Source of the DNA: Diplonema japonicum
Taxonomy: Eukaryota; Euglenozoa; Diplonemea; Diplonemida; Diplonemidae
Direction: 5' to 3'
DNA: 64,000 bases
Assembly: GCA_964019335.1 (NCBI GenBank)
Contig: OZ025688.1
Coordinates: 372,001 to 436,000 of the forward strand
Part shown: positions 9,164 to 20,153 of the stretch, piece by piece
How positions within the stretch are numbered: position 1 is the first letter of the stretch
Layout of the letters: each line of letters begins with the position of its first letter
Program-made: the position numbers and the translations under genes
Notes under the pieces: generated by a model
Seen by the model: only the letters and a program-made list of their open reading frames with translations
Told to the model about the DNA's origin: nothing
Database searches by the model: none

Positions 9164-10942
9164 ATGTTGGAGTTGAGATTATGCTTAGTGATTACAACGG
9201 TGCTGGCCTGCTTGGCTGGGAGCACCAAGGATACCAAGAAGCTGCTTAAAAGTGTCGACTCCATGATCGTGGAAGGGAGGACTAAGTACAACGATGCGGT
9301 GGAGCTGTTGACGCAGATCTTGGAGGAGGAGCCGGACAACTTCAAGGCGCTGTACAAAAGGGCTGAGGTGAACGACCTCCTCAAGAATTACAAAATGTCT
9401 CTCACCGACCTGCAGCACATTCTGGAAAAAAACTCGGGCTCCAAACAGTCCTACCAACTGCGGTCCAAGATTTTGACCAAAACCGGGGATTTTGACAACG
9501 CGTGGCAAGACTGGGTATTTTTACCAAAAAAAAAAAAAAAAAAAAAAAAAAAAGGAACGTCTCCGGCAAATATACGAAAACTCGAACTCCAAATACGAAA
9601 AAACGAAAAAATACGACGAGGCGGTGTCGAAACGAGACACGCTGCGCACCCTCTCGGTGGAGGAAAGGAAAATGGACGAGCTTCTCAAGGCGGAGCCGGA
9701 CAACATCTCGTACCAAAGATATTGCATGGAAGTAACCAGCAGAATGATGAAAGAGGCAAGGTAACAACAACAATAACAACAAAAAAATCACCCCCCTCCC
9801 CCCTATGCATTTCTTTTTAAAGGGAACGTGCAGATGAGTACCGCTTGAAACGCGTCGACTGTGCCCTTGCTGCGAAGGACTACGACGTCGTCAACGAAGA
9901 ACTTGTGTATGGGAAAAAAAAAAAAAAAAAAAAAAAAATCCCATTTTTTTTTTCTCTCCCCCCAGCCGTGTATTAGCATTGAACCCTTACAACTTGGACG
10001 CAATTCACTTAAAAGCACTGTCACTGAAGATGATGGGTGCTACAGACGCTGCGTTGTCAAACGCGAAACGGTATTATCAAAAAAGAATTTTTTTTTCTTT
10101 CAAAAAAAAAAAAAAAAAAAAAAAAAAGATGCTTATCACTCGACCCGGAACACGCTCAATGTAAAAAGCTCCACAAATCCATCAAAACATACAACAAGTT
10201 GTCTAAACGGTTCGAAGACGCTGTGATGGACAAGGAGTGGGACAGCATCCTGTCTGTCATTGATGAGTCCTTCTCAGCAGAGGCAAACCCCTTCAACTCC
10301 GACAGGCTGTACTTCTACAGGTGCAAGGCTCACCTTAACAAGCGAATGCTCTCCGAGGGCGTCAACTCATGTAGTGCCGCAATAGACGATAGCGGAGAAA
10401 ACAACCCAGGAGCTTGGGAACTTCACATCATGAGGGCTGACGTGCACATGCTTGCAGGCGATCTTGCACAGGCGGAGAAGGATATTGAAAGAGCAGCAGA
10501 ACTTCAACCAAACGAGCGAAGCATCATGGAAAAACGTGCTCGTCTGGAAAAGCTAAAAAAACAAGCCGCCCGGAAGGACTACTACAAGATATTATTTGTA
10601 TCCCGCACTGCCGATACACAGGAGATCAAGAAGGCATACCGAAAGCTAGCTATGATTCACCATCCAGATAAGCTAGCGGGTGACTTGAGTCCGGAGGAGA
10701 TTGAAAAAGCGGAGGATCTTTACAAGGACATTTCCGAGTCCTATCAAGTACTCAGCGATAAAGAAAAGCGTCGTCGGTACGATCTTGGGGAGGACATAGA
10801 AGATCAGCCTCAGAACAACCACCACCACCACCAAAATTTCCACTTTAACCAGGTTTGTAGGGAAAATCATTTTTTTTTTTTTTTTTTCAAAAAAAAAAAA
10901 AAAAAATCGCAGGGTGGTGGGTTCAACTTCAGATTCCGTTAG
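9164..10942 (+). CDS. DNAJC3: DNAJC3/P58IPK orthologue, ER lumenal TPR-J co-chaperone, six exons
   Basis: Exons 9164-9514, 9555-9760, 9823-9906, 9966-10070, 10129-10852 and 10913-10942 give 499 aa (human protein 504). Residues 1-20 form a signal peptide. TPR repeats follow ([64 protein letters not shown]). The J domain spans about 397-465 ([22 protein letters not shown]) with HPD at 427-429. The tail, NFHFNQ joined across the last intron to GGGFNFRFR, matches the F-x-F-x-F ending of the P58IPK family. In animals it holds unfolded proteins for BiP and restrains PERK; the former role is the safer inference. The five introns are 40, 62, 59, 58 and 60 nt, all GT-AG, and mostly A- or T-runs. Intron 3 has ATGGGA and TCCCAT flanking its A-run; intron 5 is T17, C, A19. 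Confidence 0.93.
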
Positions 10943-11538
10943 AAAGAAAAGAAAAAAAAAAAGAAGAAGAAAAAAAAAAATACCTCTCCAGTGTTTTCTT
11001 TTATTCCCTTTTTTTTCGAAAAAGAAAATTTGAGGGGGGGGGGGGGGGGGGGGGAGCGAAGAAAGAAAGAAAGAAGAAAAAAAAAGAAAATGACAAGGGA
11101 GAAAAACAAAAAAAGTAAACTATTTCAATCTCTCAATTACTACTCCATGTGGGAAAATGAAAAAAAAAAAGATGGTACCCCCCCACACACTGGCATTCAG
11201 TGCGCTTACCCTAATTCGAAGCGAAGAATGGGGGGAAAAAAAAGAAAAAAACCGTCCCCCCCCCCCCCCCCCCTCCCCCCCGTTAACACGATGCTCTCTT
11301 TTCTTTTCACACCCCCCCCTTCTCTCGAAAAAAAAGATTTTTTTCCACATGGACGTGTGGCAAAAAAAAAAGAAGAAACAAAAAAAAAGCATTTCTAGAG
11401 TGCTAGTGAAAAAAAAAATTATATGTATGTTGAAAAAACTAAGCAAAAAAAAAAAATACGCAAAAAAAAACCACCCCCCCCTCACTTAATTAAGCACACG
11501 ACGGGTGGGGGAGGGAAAAAAAGAGGGGGAAAAAAAAA
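10943..11538. other. Intergenic, homopolymer-rich
   Basis: No gene recognised. It contains G-runs (11034-11054), C-runs (11257-11280) and many A-tracts. The last bases (GGAAAAAAAAA) form the A-tract leader of the next gene. Confidence 0.6.
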
Positions 11539-13026
11539 ATGTTCGCACTAACCCAAACAATGAAAGCGGTAAGAAGCCTGCACCAAGACGAGAAGAAGAA
11601 GCAAGCCAAAAAACCAAACAAACCTTATTTGAAAGAGGGTGGATGGTACCGGGTGTTGCCAACGGTCTCTGTTCAAATTAACAAGGACGGGCCCTTCTTC
11701 AAAATGATGGACGCAGACAGCGAAGAGGCAGAGGCAGGCAACTTCAGACATAAACAGCAACTCCTCGCCGTGGCACGCCACTTCGACACCTATAAGACGT
11801 ACAAAGAACTCGTAAAAACCCGCGCAGAGAAACGAATGAACATAATGACAATGTTGGCCACCTCTGCAGAGCACTACTTGACAAGGTGGAACGAATTACA
11901 AGGCCAGGAAAGCGAAGAAGCACAAGAACAACTTCAAGCCTTAACACGCAGGCTGACAGAAAGAGCGAACTACGAGGAAATGCTACGGTGCGAAGCTGCC
12001 GCCGACGGTGAAGAAACCATCCGTTTGAAAAACACATTTACAAAAGCAAAAGCCAGCCTCCCTAGTCTCATCGATACAGGGCTGCTCCGTAAAACTGGTA
12101 AGGCGATTCTGTCAACACTGAAGATCAACAAAGCAATCCGACGGCCGTCTCAAAAACAAGAACACGAAGGCGTGTTTTCTTCAGAAGTTACAAATGTACA
12201 GCTCCCGGATGGGGCTGAAGAACCCCCCGGTGCAGTTCTTTCTGGAGATTCATCGTTTTGTCTCGAGAGCAAAGTGTCGAATGAACAAGATTTAAAAACT
12301 TCTGCCGGCAATATCTCCATGATGAACAGTGCAAGCTCTGTCACTGCCCCGACTGAGGAGGAAGCATCAACAACGGACCTCAACAGCAGTTTATTTGAGG
12401 ACTCCGCCGATGGTTCGGGCTACCTCGATGCGCCGTCGGACACCGCAGGGGAGTGGGGTGGGGTGTTTTTGAACATGCACGGGATGTGGCCTGTCAAACG
12501 GCATAACACCGCCTGCGCTCGCCGCAAGAGGGAAACAGGGTACGACCCCTTCCACAAGAAACAGCTGGGCTTGACACCATGCTTCAAAAGAAAATTTTAC
12601 GGCAATGAAGCTTCGCCTTTCTACCACCACCTTATTGTCCCGCCTTGTCCACCACAGCCTTGGAAGGTCTCTGTCCGAGGCTCAGAGAACGGATTTGTTC
12701 TATTTAAGCGACACGGGGTCCCTCCCTCTCAGCCAAAATCTAAGTCCAACCCTGGCCCACGGAAGACTTCATCGGCGGTTGTTTTCGCTGAACCGCGTGC
12801 TCTGCCCCTCGACATAGGAAGCCCTCCGCCACGGGTGAGGCCGCGCACCGTTCCTGCAAAACGGTTTCACAAAGGGCTGTCCTTCCCCAGGGCGGTTGCG
12901 GCAGAGAAATGCTTCGAAGAGAGGGTGCCCGTCCATGGCGGGAAGGCTCTTGGGACGGTCGACCTTGGGACACCTTGGAAAACCCCTTATGCACGACAGC
13001 AACCGGTGGTTTCTATCCCGGTTTGA
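11539..13026 (+). CDS. Hypothetical protein, 495 aa
   Basis: Single exon; ATG directly behind an A-tract. The N-terminal 180 residues are charged and helical (MKAVRSLHQDEKKKQ; RRLTERANYEEMLRC). Residues ~200-310 are acidic/Ser/Thr-rich and look disordered. The C-terminal 200 residues are basic and Pro/Arg-rich with repeated short VRxR and PPR patches. No signal peptide, membrane span or catalytic motif. I cannot assign a family. Confidence 0.62.
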   Translation: MFALTQTMKAVRSLHQDEKKKQAKKPNKPYLKEGGWYRVLPTVSVQINKDGPFFKMMDADSEEAEAGNFRHKQQLLAVARHFDTYKTYKELVKTRAEKRMNIMTMLATSAEHYLTRWNELQGQESEEAQEQLQALTRRLTERANYEEMLRCEAAADGEETIRLKNTFTKAKASLPSLIDTGLLRKTGKAILSTLKINKAIRRPSQKQEHEGVFSSEVTNVQLPDGAEEPPGAVLSGDSSFCLESKVSNEQDLKTSAGNISMMNSASSVTAPTEEEASTTDLNSSLFEDSADGSGYLDAPSDTAGEWGGVFLNMHGMWPVKRHNTACARRKRETGYDPFHKKQLGLTPCFKRKFYGNEASPFYHHLIVPPCPPQPWKVSVRGSENGFVLFKRHGVPPSQPKSKSNPGPRKTSSAVVFAEPRALPLDIGSPPPRVRPRTVPAKRFHKGLSFPRAVAAEKCFEERVPVHGGKALGTVDLGTPWKTPYARQQPVVSIPV

Positions 13027-13114
13027 GTTCTTTTTTTTTTTTTTTCCGTAACGAGGGATAAAAAAAAAAAAAAAAAAAAAAAGAGGAGTGGGCAAAAAAA
13101 AAAAAAAAAAAAAA

Positions 13115-14038
13115 ATGCACTCCTCCCCAGAGGTAAGGATCCACCAGTACGAAGCGATTGCAGAGTTCAGACGTGAGATGCGGGTTTTGCAATATCCATT
13201 GGAAGAAAAGGCTTTCCGGGATCGCGCGGGAGAACTGAGGGAGACGTGCTTGGAGGGGCTGGAGGAAGGGGGCAAGGTTGAGGTACTGAGGCTCATGGGC
13301 GAAGAGGAAGAGGAATTCGAAACCATGAACAAGGAGCTGTTAAGGCTGCACGTCGTAACAGAGGGCGTGAAATCATCCCGACTCAACGAGGCCTACTGTG
13401 TCTATCAAACCATGATGGGTGCTCTGGAGCTACCTATGCAACAAGCTCTCTTCCTGGCTATGCACAATGAGAGCACGGTCGAAGCCATAAGGATCATGCA
13501 ACACGCTACTCGAGAAGAAAATATTAGGCTCAAAGATCTCATCTTTGAATCCTTCAAAGAATTCCTCTTGGAGAATGACGCTAAAACCGCAACCGGTTTT
13601 CTCATGAAACGGGGGGATTTTAGACATAGCTGGAAAATGAGGTTCTTTGAGCTATCTGAAAAGGGGATTTCGTACACAAAGGATGGGGAGGCAAACAGCA
13701 GGGGTTTCATCAATATTAGCGAAATAGTGGGAGTGACGGAAGATTCGCCCCATGTCCCGCCCCAGGCAGATATCTCAAGGTTGCTGGAAAAAACAGACTT
13801 CAGTGCAGGTGAAGAGCTGTGTAGCACTTCGTCATCTCTAAGCAGCTCTCTCTCTCTGGCCCCGCGAGATGCTGTTCCCCCCTCTTGGAGTTTTCCTTTC
13901 TCCGTGCAAACCCCAAAGCGCGAGTTTCATCTTTCTGCCCCAACAGCACGTCACCGAACTATATGGGTGTCCACCATCTGCAATGTTTGCAGAATCCACA
14001 CTGTCGACCCTTCGCTTCTAATGGTTAAAGAAGGCTGA
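13115..14038 (+). CDS. Pleckstrin-homology-domain protein with N-terminal helical region
   Basis: 307 aa from the ATG at 13115, immediately after a long A-run; the frame stays open a little upstream but contains no earlier ATG behind sensible sequence. Residues ~1-155 are helical (BAR-like length; QYEAIAEFRREMRVLQYPL). From ~163 a PH domain begins: TGFLMKRGDFRHSWKMRFFEL (strands 1-2, with the usual G-x-L-x-K-(R/K)G and W-K-x-R-x-F), SYTKDGEANSRGFINI (strands 3-4), then FPFSVQTPKREFHLSA and an Arg/Trp-bearing final helix (HRTIWVSTI). A ~50-residue Ser-rich loop interrupts strands 4 and 5. Helices followed by a PH domain recall ACAP/APPL-type membrane adaptors, but no ArfGAP finger is present. 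Phosphoinositide binding is a family-based inference. Confidence 0.72.
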   Translation: MHSSPEVRIHQYEAIAEFRREMRVLQYPLEEKAFRDRAGELRETCLEGLEEGGKVEVLRLMGEEEEEFETMNKELLRLHVVTEGVKSSRLNEAYCVYQTMMGALELPMQQALFLAMHNESTVEAIRIMQHATREENIRLKDLIFESFKEFLLENDAKTATGFLMKRGDFRHSWKMRFFELSEKGISYTKDGEANSRGFINISEIVGVTEDSPHVPPQADISRLLEKTDFSAGEELCSTSSSLSSSLSLAPRDAVPPSWSFPFSVQTPKREFHLSAPTARHRTIWVSTICNVCRIHTVDPSLLMVKEG

Positions 14039-15234
14039 TTTTTTTTGTTATTTTAATTTTAAAAAAAGAGATTTTTTTTTGTTAGCTCATACCTGTGGTT
14101 TAAGAACAGGAGGGAGGGGGGGGGGGGATAGTGTATTCTATATTTTTTTGTTGAACGTTTTAAAGAAGAAAAAAAAAAAAAAGAGGTTATCACTGTTGTC
14201 ATCTCTATACAGTTTTTGAGTGTTATGTTATACCGCTGTGGTCCCTCTTTTTTTTTTTCTTTCTATTTCTTTTTTCCCCCTCCTCCCTGCCTTTTCCCAC
14301 CACCCAACCACCTCTCTCCTCTAGTTCCATCAGCTTTTTTTTTCATCACACTGTCTTCTAGTACTACTGTACAGTGGAGGGGAGATTAAAAAAAATGGTA
14401 GATTCCCGGAAATTGGGGGGGAGAGGGAGGCACAAAAAAAAACAAAGCCTGAAAATTCTAGATAAAAATATGTGGGAGGAGGGGGGTAAGAAAGATTATT
14501 GCGGGTTGTATTTCCCCTTTCTACCACATTATTTTTTACTTCACCGTTATTGTTTTCTTTTTTTTCTCTTTTGAATTCTAATTAACTTATCTACGTGGGG
14601 GGGGGGGGGGGGGGGGGAAACTATCGTTGAGTGAGGGAGAATAATAATAAAAAAAAGAAATGAAAAAAAAGGAAAAATAAAAGGGGCAATCAAACTCAGT
14701 TGACACTCTCTAGCCTAAGGCGATCAGTGCCCTGTAAAAAAAAAAAGAAAAAAAAAAGAAAAAAAAAAACAGTAACAAAAGACCCCCTCCACACTCAGTT
14801 TTGCTTCAGTTCGGCACTGAATGAAAGTAGAGAATGAAAGAAGAGAGGGGGGGGAAAAAAAGGGAAAAAAAAAAAAAAAACCACTATTCACACCAAAATG
14901 AAATTTTATGTCACCCTCTTTTTTTTTTAAAAAAAATTCATTGTTCGTTGTGAATAAAATAGGCCTTATTTATTTATTTTTTTCCCTTCTTTTTTTTTTT
15001 TTTTTTTTAATTTCTCTTTTTAAATGCCTGTAAAAACGAAAAGATTGTTTTCATATCCTTCAGCATCTTAGGGGCCCGACGGCACAGCCACGAGAGGGAA
15101 CCCTCTTCTCCTCGAGCCATGCAGTCACTGCAGGCACCAGACAGAAAAAGCAGAACACTGGCCGGTGGAACTGAAGTTTAAAATCGAGTTTCTGACGAAG
15201 ATTTTTCGTTTTGCAGTGTGTGTGTTTTTTTTTT
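14039..15234. other. Intergenic, homopolymer-rich with one coding relic
   Basis: Mostly T, A, C and G runs (22 G near 14598) without a gene. Complexity rises only at 15046-15190, where a coding relic (listed separately) lies directly upstream of the two-module element. Confidence 0.6.
15055..15165 (+). pseudogene. Relic related to the 39.7 kb element protein
   Basis: Translation of this short stretch gives LQHLRGPTAQPREGTLFSSS and then TAGTRQ, matching the corresponding parts of the longer relic at 39719-39997 (LRHLGGPTTHGYDRRPLFSSS and TAGTRQ), with an internal deletion. DNA similarity is obvious around CCTCTTCTCCTCGAGCCA and CACTGCAGGCACCAGACAG. It appears to be a shortened, non-functional copy of a mobile-element gene. 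Confidence 0.6.
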
Positions 15235-15976
15235 TTTATTTCACTCTTCAGAAATTACTTCACGCACTGGGGGGCCCATTACTTCACGCTAAATCTCATT
15301 ACTTCACGGTGAAATAATGGCCTGTTTTCCGTGAAGTAATAGGGGGTTTCCGTTAAATAATATGCCTCGGTAGGCCAATTTTTGCCTCGGTTCGGTTCCC
15401 AGTGGGGCTACTTTTTCCTCTCAGTTTGCTATTTCCCCCCAGGTTCAGCTCAATTGGCCAACTTTTGCCTCGGCTCAGTTCCAAGTTGGACTACTTTTTC
15501 CTCCCAATTTGCCCACTTTTGGCTAGGCCTTGTTCCCAGTTTCTGTGGGTAACTCTTCTGTGGGTAAGGGTAACTTAGTCAGCTTACCCAAGCACCCCAA
15601 AAGACTTCAAAATACCGAAGCAGCAGAAAAAAAGGAGCCAGCGGCCGCGCCAGGTATGGGAAGGCCTGATTAGAGATGGTGACAGTGGCAATGCCAGCGA
15701 CAGCGGCAGCTCTTAGTCAACAAAAGGAGGGAAAACAACTTGTATTGTAACCTTTGTAACCCCTCTCTTGTTGTACCCCTTGTCACCCTGTTGTGCCCCT
15801 CGTGGTGAAGTAATTTCAGAGTGTCATGAAATAAAACCACTTACCTACCGCCAAGTAATGCTTTACCGACCTCTCGGTTCCGCATTTTACCATCTCGGGC
15901 CCTGCGGGCCCTCGACGGTAAAATGCGGAACCTCGAGGTAACGGTAAAGTCATTACTTGTTGGCAGTAAATAGCTA
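15235..15976 (+). mobile_element. Two-module non-autonomous element, copy 1
   Basis: Module 1 (15235-15836) is bounded by inverted repeats: TTTATTTCACTCTTCAGAAA with ATTACTTCACG inward on the left, and CGTGGTGAAGTAATTTCAGA then GTGTCATGAAATAAA on the right. Inside are several further copies of TTACTTCACG or its complement. Module 2 (15837-15976) is a fold-back: arms of GTTCCGCATTTTACC (15877-15891) and its complement (15917-15931) around GGGCCCTGCGGGCCC, with outer arms TACCGCCAAGTAATG and TTACTTGTTGGCAGTAAATA. A second copy at 22457-23198 appears identical over the whole length with no indel, so one moved recently. An in-frame trace RARYGKA at about 15649 matches the recombinase-like remnant near 52.5 kb. 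Confidence 0.8.
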
Positions 15977-16056
15977 TTTTTTTTTTTTTTTTTTTCCTCT
16001 TCTGTTTTTGTATGTTAAACTACAAACTAAAACCAAATATGGTCTTTTTTCTCTCT

Positions 16057-16088
<32 letters not shown>

Positions 16089-16552
16089 CCCTCCTCAGTT
16101 ACTTCAATACTGCACCCATTCACTTTCAGGCAGACTTCTAGGCATCCTGAGGATTAATCATCCCGTGGGTGATATTACTTTCGAGTGGAATTAGAGGTGA
16201 AAGCAGTAAGATTGAGGAGAGTTAGCATACTACCTTTATTCACACACCAATTAATTTTCTTATGTCACTTCACTCACGAGAGTGATGTAAGAAAGCATGT
16301 CAGTAGTGATTAGTTTTACCTAGAAAGTATTTTTTTTTTTTTTAAAGGGACCAAAGACTATTACGATTTTTAGCAATTCTAACGCCCGTTCGAAGAAAAC
16401 TTTTTTTTTTTTAAATTTTAATAAAAAAAAAGTTTTTTTTTTTTCCACAGAAACCAGACGGGGGGGAGAAAAAAAAAAAGAAAAAAAAATTCGGTCTCTA
16501 AAAAAAAGAATTACTTTCTTCGTTTCTTTTTTCTTTTTCTTTTTTTTTTTTT

Positions 16553-16596
16553 TTCAGGCGTCCTGCCACATACCGCAGGTACCCTTAAATGTCTCT
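16553..16596 (+). repeat. 44-bp perfect repeat, copy 1 of 3
   Basis: The core GGCGTCCTGCCACATACCGC is followed by AGGTACCCTTAAATGTCTCT; copies at 25605-25648 and 36900-36943 match base for base over 44 nt. Each begins with TTCAG and ends in a T-rich tract. CCTGC and GCAGG can pair across an 8-nt loop. Confidence 0.85.
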
Positions 16597-16899
16597 TTTT
16601 TTTTTTTTTTTTTTGAAATCATAATTCCCTCCCTTAGCCTCTTGAGGGTGGTGACGCTATGACACAGTGTCTCCTTTACATCATTTGAAAAAAAGGTTTT
16701 TTTTTTCTTCTTTTTTGCTCCTGCTTTTCCTACCTCGAGGTAACTAATAACAGAATCCATTTCCATTACTCACAAAAAAGGTAGGGTCTTTCTTCCCTTC
16801 TTCTCATCATTTCTTTTTTAAAGGCTGTTTTTAGTCATTGCATGACCTGTTAAACTATATTAGCAGCAACCATTTACTAAAAAAAAAAAGCTTTGTCAT

Positions 16900-16931
<32 letters not shown>

Positions 16932-16998
16932 CCGTAGTACCATTTCGGTTCAACAAAATCTGATTTTCTTCTTTTTTTTCTTTGCGTAAAAAAAAAAA

Positions 16999-17065
16999 AG
17001 CTATTTATTGCAACGCATAGTGAGTCATTATTTAACTCGAGTCAAATAAAGGCTCATTTGGCGGC

Positions 17066-17069
<4 letters not shown>
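16999..17069 (-). repeat. Solo fold-back module (two-module family)
   Basis: AGCTATTTATTGC at the left and GGCGGCAAGTA at the right flank an inverted pair built on GAGTCATTATTTAACTCG and AGTCAAATAAAGGCTCA. The layout equals module 2 of the element at 15837-15976 and the left part of the element at 34453, in the latter's orientation. It runs directly into a 55-nt A-run. Confidence 0.65.
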
Positions 17070-17125
<56 letters not shown>

Positions 17126-18660
17126 AATATTAAGAATTGGCTCTCGCCGGTGTGCTTGATGTTTTTCGTTTCTTAAATTCAAAATATTTTCCCTAATTTT
17201 TTTATTCAGTTCCCCCCCCCCCCCCCCCCCTATTACGCAGTATTTCAAGGCAAAGTTGGGCATTTGAGCACCTTTTGACCACTGGGATAAAAAAAGGGGG
17301 GGGGAGTAGGAACAGCGAAATTAATTATTATAATAAATATTTAATTCCGAGCCTCCTCAAACTAAGGGTTTCGTGTAAAAGAAAAAAGAAATTCAATATG
17401 TAACTTCTTTTCAAATAGTCGATGATCGGGCTGAATGTAATACTTTCCCTTTTCAAACAGTTTTTTAATCTTGCTCCTGCCCCCCCCCCCCCCCCCCCCC
17501 CTTCATTCCAATCGTTTTCTGTCTACTTTGAGGGGGGCTCAATTACAAAAAAAAAATGGGGGGTAGGCAAAATACGGCTTTTAATGGCTTGTTTAACACC
17601 TATCTAGAGGGTAAAATGTGTTGTCCTGCCCTGTGGGGGGGGTTTTTTTTTGTCTTTCTTTATTTTCTTCGTCATGCCATTTGTGTCTTGCATCTTCCTT
17701 TCTTTTTCTTGTTTCTTTCTCTCTTTTTTTTTATTTTTATTTTTTTTTTTTCCCTCCCTCCTTATTCCTCTTTTGCGTACGCGTTTTACCCAATAAATGG
17801 TGTTGCAACCGAAGCACTCCCTCCTCCTCCCTAGAAAAAAAAAAGAAAGAAAAGAAGAAGAAGAAAAAAAAAAAGATGGAAGGCAGCACAGTTTTACATA
17901 AACAAAACGCCTGTAGTGAATGTTATTATTTTTTTTTTTCTTCTCTCTTTCAACTTCCCTGGCAAGTGTCTTTCCAAGGTGGAACAGATGCTGGAGAAAA
18001 AAAAAAAAAAAAAGCTAGGGAGGCGGTATTTTTTTTTCTTCTTTTATTAGAGACGAGACCACCATCAACCCGCAATTGCGGCCAATTAGTGTTGCTCACT
18101 CCCCCACGGTAAAATTTAATTAAATTCTGGCTAGTTGGAGGGGAGTATGTTCACGGGTACCCTGCTGGAGTGTTGGGATGGGAGTCTCCTGGCTTGGTGC
18201 ATCCAAAGAGACAAAAAAAAAAAAAAAAAATACAGCACTCCTGACACACAACGACTCTCAGCAGAATTACAAGAAGAAAGAGAATCAAAAAAAGAAAAAT
18301 TAAATAATCTTCTACTGATTCTCGTCAAGGGTAAGCTGTGGACATCCCCTCCCCTTCCCCCCCGAGGAGCCGGAAAAAAAAAAGAACACAAAAAAAAAAA
18401 AAAAGAAAAGAGAAAGAATAGCAGTTTAGTAAAAATATTATTATGTATGCCCTTTTAAGTACTACCCTTTTCTTCTTTACACAAAGAAATATTAAGTTGG
18501 TGTGTTTTTTTTTTTTTATTATTATTTTTTTTATTCCCCCTCTCTCTCTTGGCCGCTTATTTGAAGAATAGAAAATCTCAAAGGAATTTCCCCCCCCCCA
18601 AAAAAAAGAAACAAAGAACCCTCCCCCAACTACTGTCTTTTTTTTCCTCTTTTTTTTTTC

Positions 18661-18695
18661 GGTGAGCGCAAAAACGCATACCTTAAAAGAATAGT
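18661..18695 (+). repeat. 35-bp direct repeat, copy 1
   Basis: GGTGAGCGCAAAAACGCATA followed by CCTTAAAAGAATAGT recurs at 18982-19015 with one C-to-T and one A/G change. A weaker relative is at 33791-33822. The role is unknown. Confidence 0.6.
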
Positions 18696-18981
18696 TTTTT
18701 TTTTTTTTTTTTTTTTTGCGAACTACTGGAACTGCCAGCTAGATTATTGGTGCATTACATCATCAATTGGTTTTTGTTTCAGGGCACTCTCGAAAATTGT
18801 CCACACGTGGGCACAAAGGCCTACATCGTCTCTGATATGCTGGGGAAGAAAAAAAAGAAAGAAAAGAAGAAGAAAGAGAAGAAGAAAACAAAACTGAATA
18901 AGTTGCCAAACTGTTTCTTTGCGATCAGTAGGGCTTGGCTGCATTTACTGTTTTTTTTTTTTTTTTTTCTTTCTTTCGGCC

Positions 18982-19015
18982 GGTGAGCGTAAAAACGCAT
19001 ACCTTAAAAAAATAG
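18982..19015 (+). repeat. 35-bp direct repeat, copy 2
   Basis: Second copy of the unit at 18661-18695, 320 bp downstream, again behind a T-run and before a T-rich tract. GCGTAAAAACGC can form a short hairpin. Confidence 0.6.
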
Positions 19016-19538
19016 TCTTTTGTTTTTTTGTTATTTTTTTGTCTTGTTATAGCCCTCCCCCACCCTTTCCATTCTTGCTTTATTCCCACTGATGAGAAAG
19101 TTATTAATTGCTTCACGGGGACTGCCTTCCCTCTCCCTCCACGGCCTTTCTTTCGCGATTTAAAAATTACAAGTAGTTCAGGACTTTGATAACTTTTTTT
19201 TTTTATCCGCTCCCCACTTTCTCTGGTCCAAACCATTTTATTTTTTTGTCGAAAAAAAAAATTCACAGTAGTTCCGCCACTTTCAACACAACAATTTCAC
19301 AGGGAGCCAAAAAAAAAAAAAAAAAAAAAAAAAGAAAAAAAGGAAGAACAAGAAAAAAGAAGGAGAAGAGAAAAAAAGGAAAAAAGAAAGAGAAAGAAAT
19401 AATCAGAAAAGAAATAAATGCCTGAAGTGTTTAAAAGAAATTAAAGTTAAAAAAAAAAAAAAAAAAAAAAAACTCCGCGGGAAGAAGAAGAAAAAGAAAG
19501 AGGAAAAAAAGAAAAGAAAAAAGAAGGGGAAAAAAAAA

Positions 19539-19626
19539 ATGTACCAGCTTAGCATGGGACTGCTTCCTGTGTATGTCCAGCAAGTTGCTGTTCCTGTTGC
19601 CCGGCCGGTGTTGGTTATTCCTACCC

Positions 19627-19666
<40 letters not shown>

Positions 19667-20153
19667 GTACCAAAGGCCCATTCCGCCACCTGTAGTGCCA
19701 GCTCCACCTCCGCGCCAGAGCCCTTCTGAATACCGGGTCGATGTCTTCTTTAAGTACAACCGTTCAGCTATCTATAAGAGCTCTACATCAATTGAAGCAG
19801 GGACTTCTGTCATTATTGATGGTGACAGAGGGTACCACATGGGCACGGTGGCTTCTTGCCGACTGGAAGCAGTGCCCCCACACACACCAGCAGTCTTACG
19901 GATGGCCACCAGGGAGGAGCAAAATCTTGCGCATTCTAATTCGGCAGATGAGGAGGAAGCTATCAGTAAAGCTCAGGAAGTGCTTGATAGACACCTTGTT
20001 GACATGAGAATTTATGGTGCTGAGTTCCAACTTGACCGCAGAAAGCTGACCTTTTACGTAGTTAAGAACAAAGAAGCACCAATGCCCCAGTTCAAGCCTG
20101 TGTTGGGGGAGTTGTACTCTATTTGGAAATGCAGAGTTTGGTTTACTGTGTAA
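19539..20153 (+). CDS. PSP1 C-terminal domain protein with polyglutamine tract
   Basis: 204 aa; ATG directly after an A-run. Residues 30-43 are 14 glutamines encoded by a (CAA)n run, then a Pro-rich linker. From ~65 the PSP1 C-terminal domain is clear: IDGDRGYHMGTVAS (family: DGDRGxDxGxV), LRMATREEQN (LRxAxxEE), EEEAISKAQEVL, MRIYGAEFQLDRRKLTFYV (the invariant (A/D)E-x-Q-x-D-x-x-K-L-x-F-Y) and a terminal LYSIWKCRVWF matching RIWM. In kinetoplastids PSP1-domain proteins belong to complexes that bind cycling-sequence mRNA elements; in bacteria the relative is RicT/YaaT. An RNA-associated role is inferred. It is an isolated gene between two long gene-free blocks. Confidence 0.85.

Larger units (their letters stand above)
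15977..19538. other. Gene-free, repeat- and homopolymer-rich region
   Basis: No gene supported. It includes a 55-nt A-run (about 17070-17124), a lone fold-back module, the first 44-bp repeat and a tandemly spaced 35-bp repeat (all listed separately). At 16255-16290 an imperfect hairpin (TCTTATGTCACTTCACTCA and its partner GAGAGTGATGTAAGA) resembles the TTACTTCACG motif of the two-module element. The last 300 bases are purine-rich and end as the A-tract leader of the PSP1 gene. Confidence 0.55.

Noticed and set aside
10037-10128. Poly-Lys start of the DNAJC3 second half as a separate protein
   Set aside because: The Lys run is the translated A-run of intron 4; splicing restores the TPR-J chain.
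19627-19669. (CAA)n run as an intergenic microsatellite
   Set aside because: It lies in frame inside the PSP1 gene and encodes polyglutamine.
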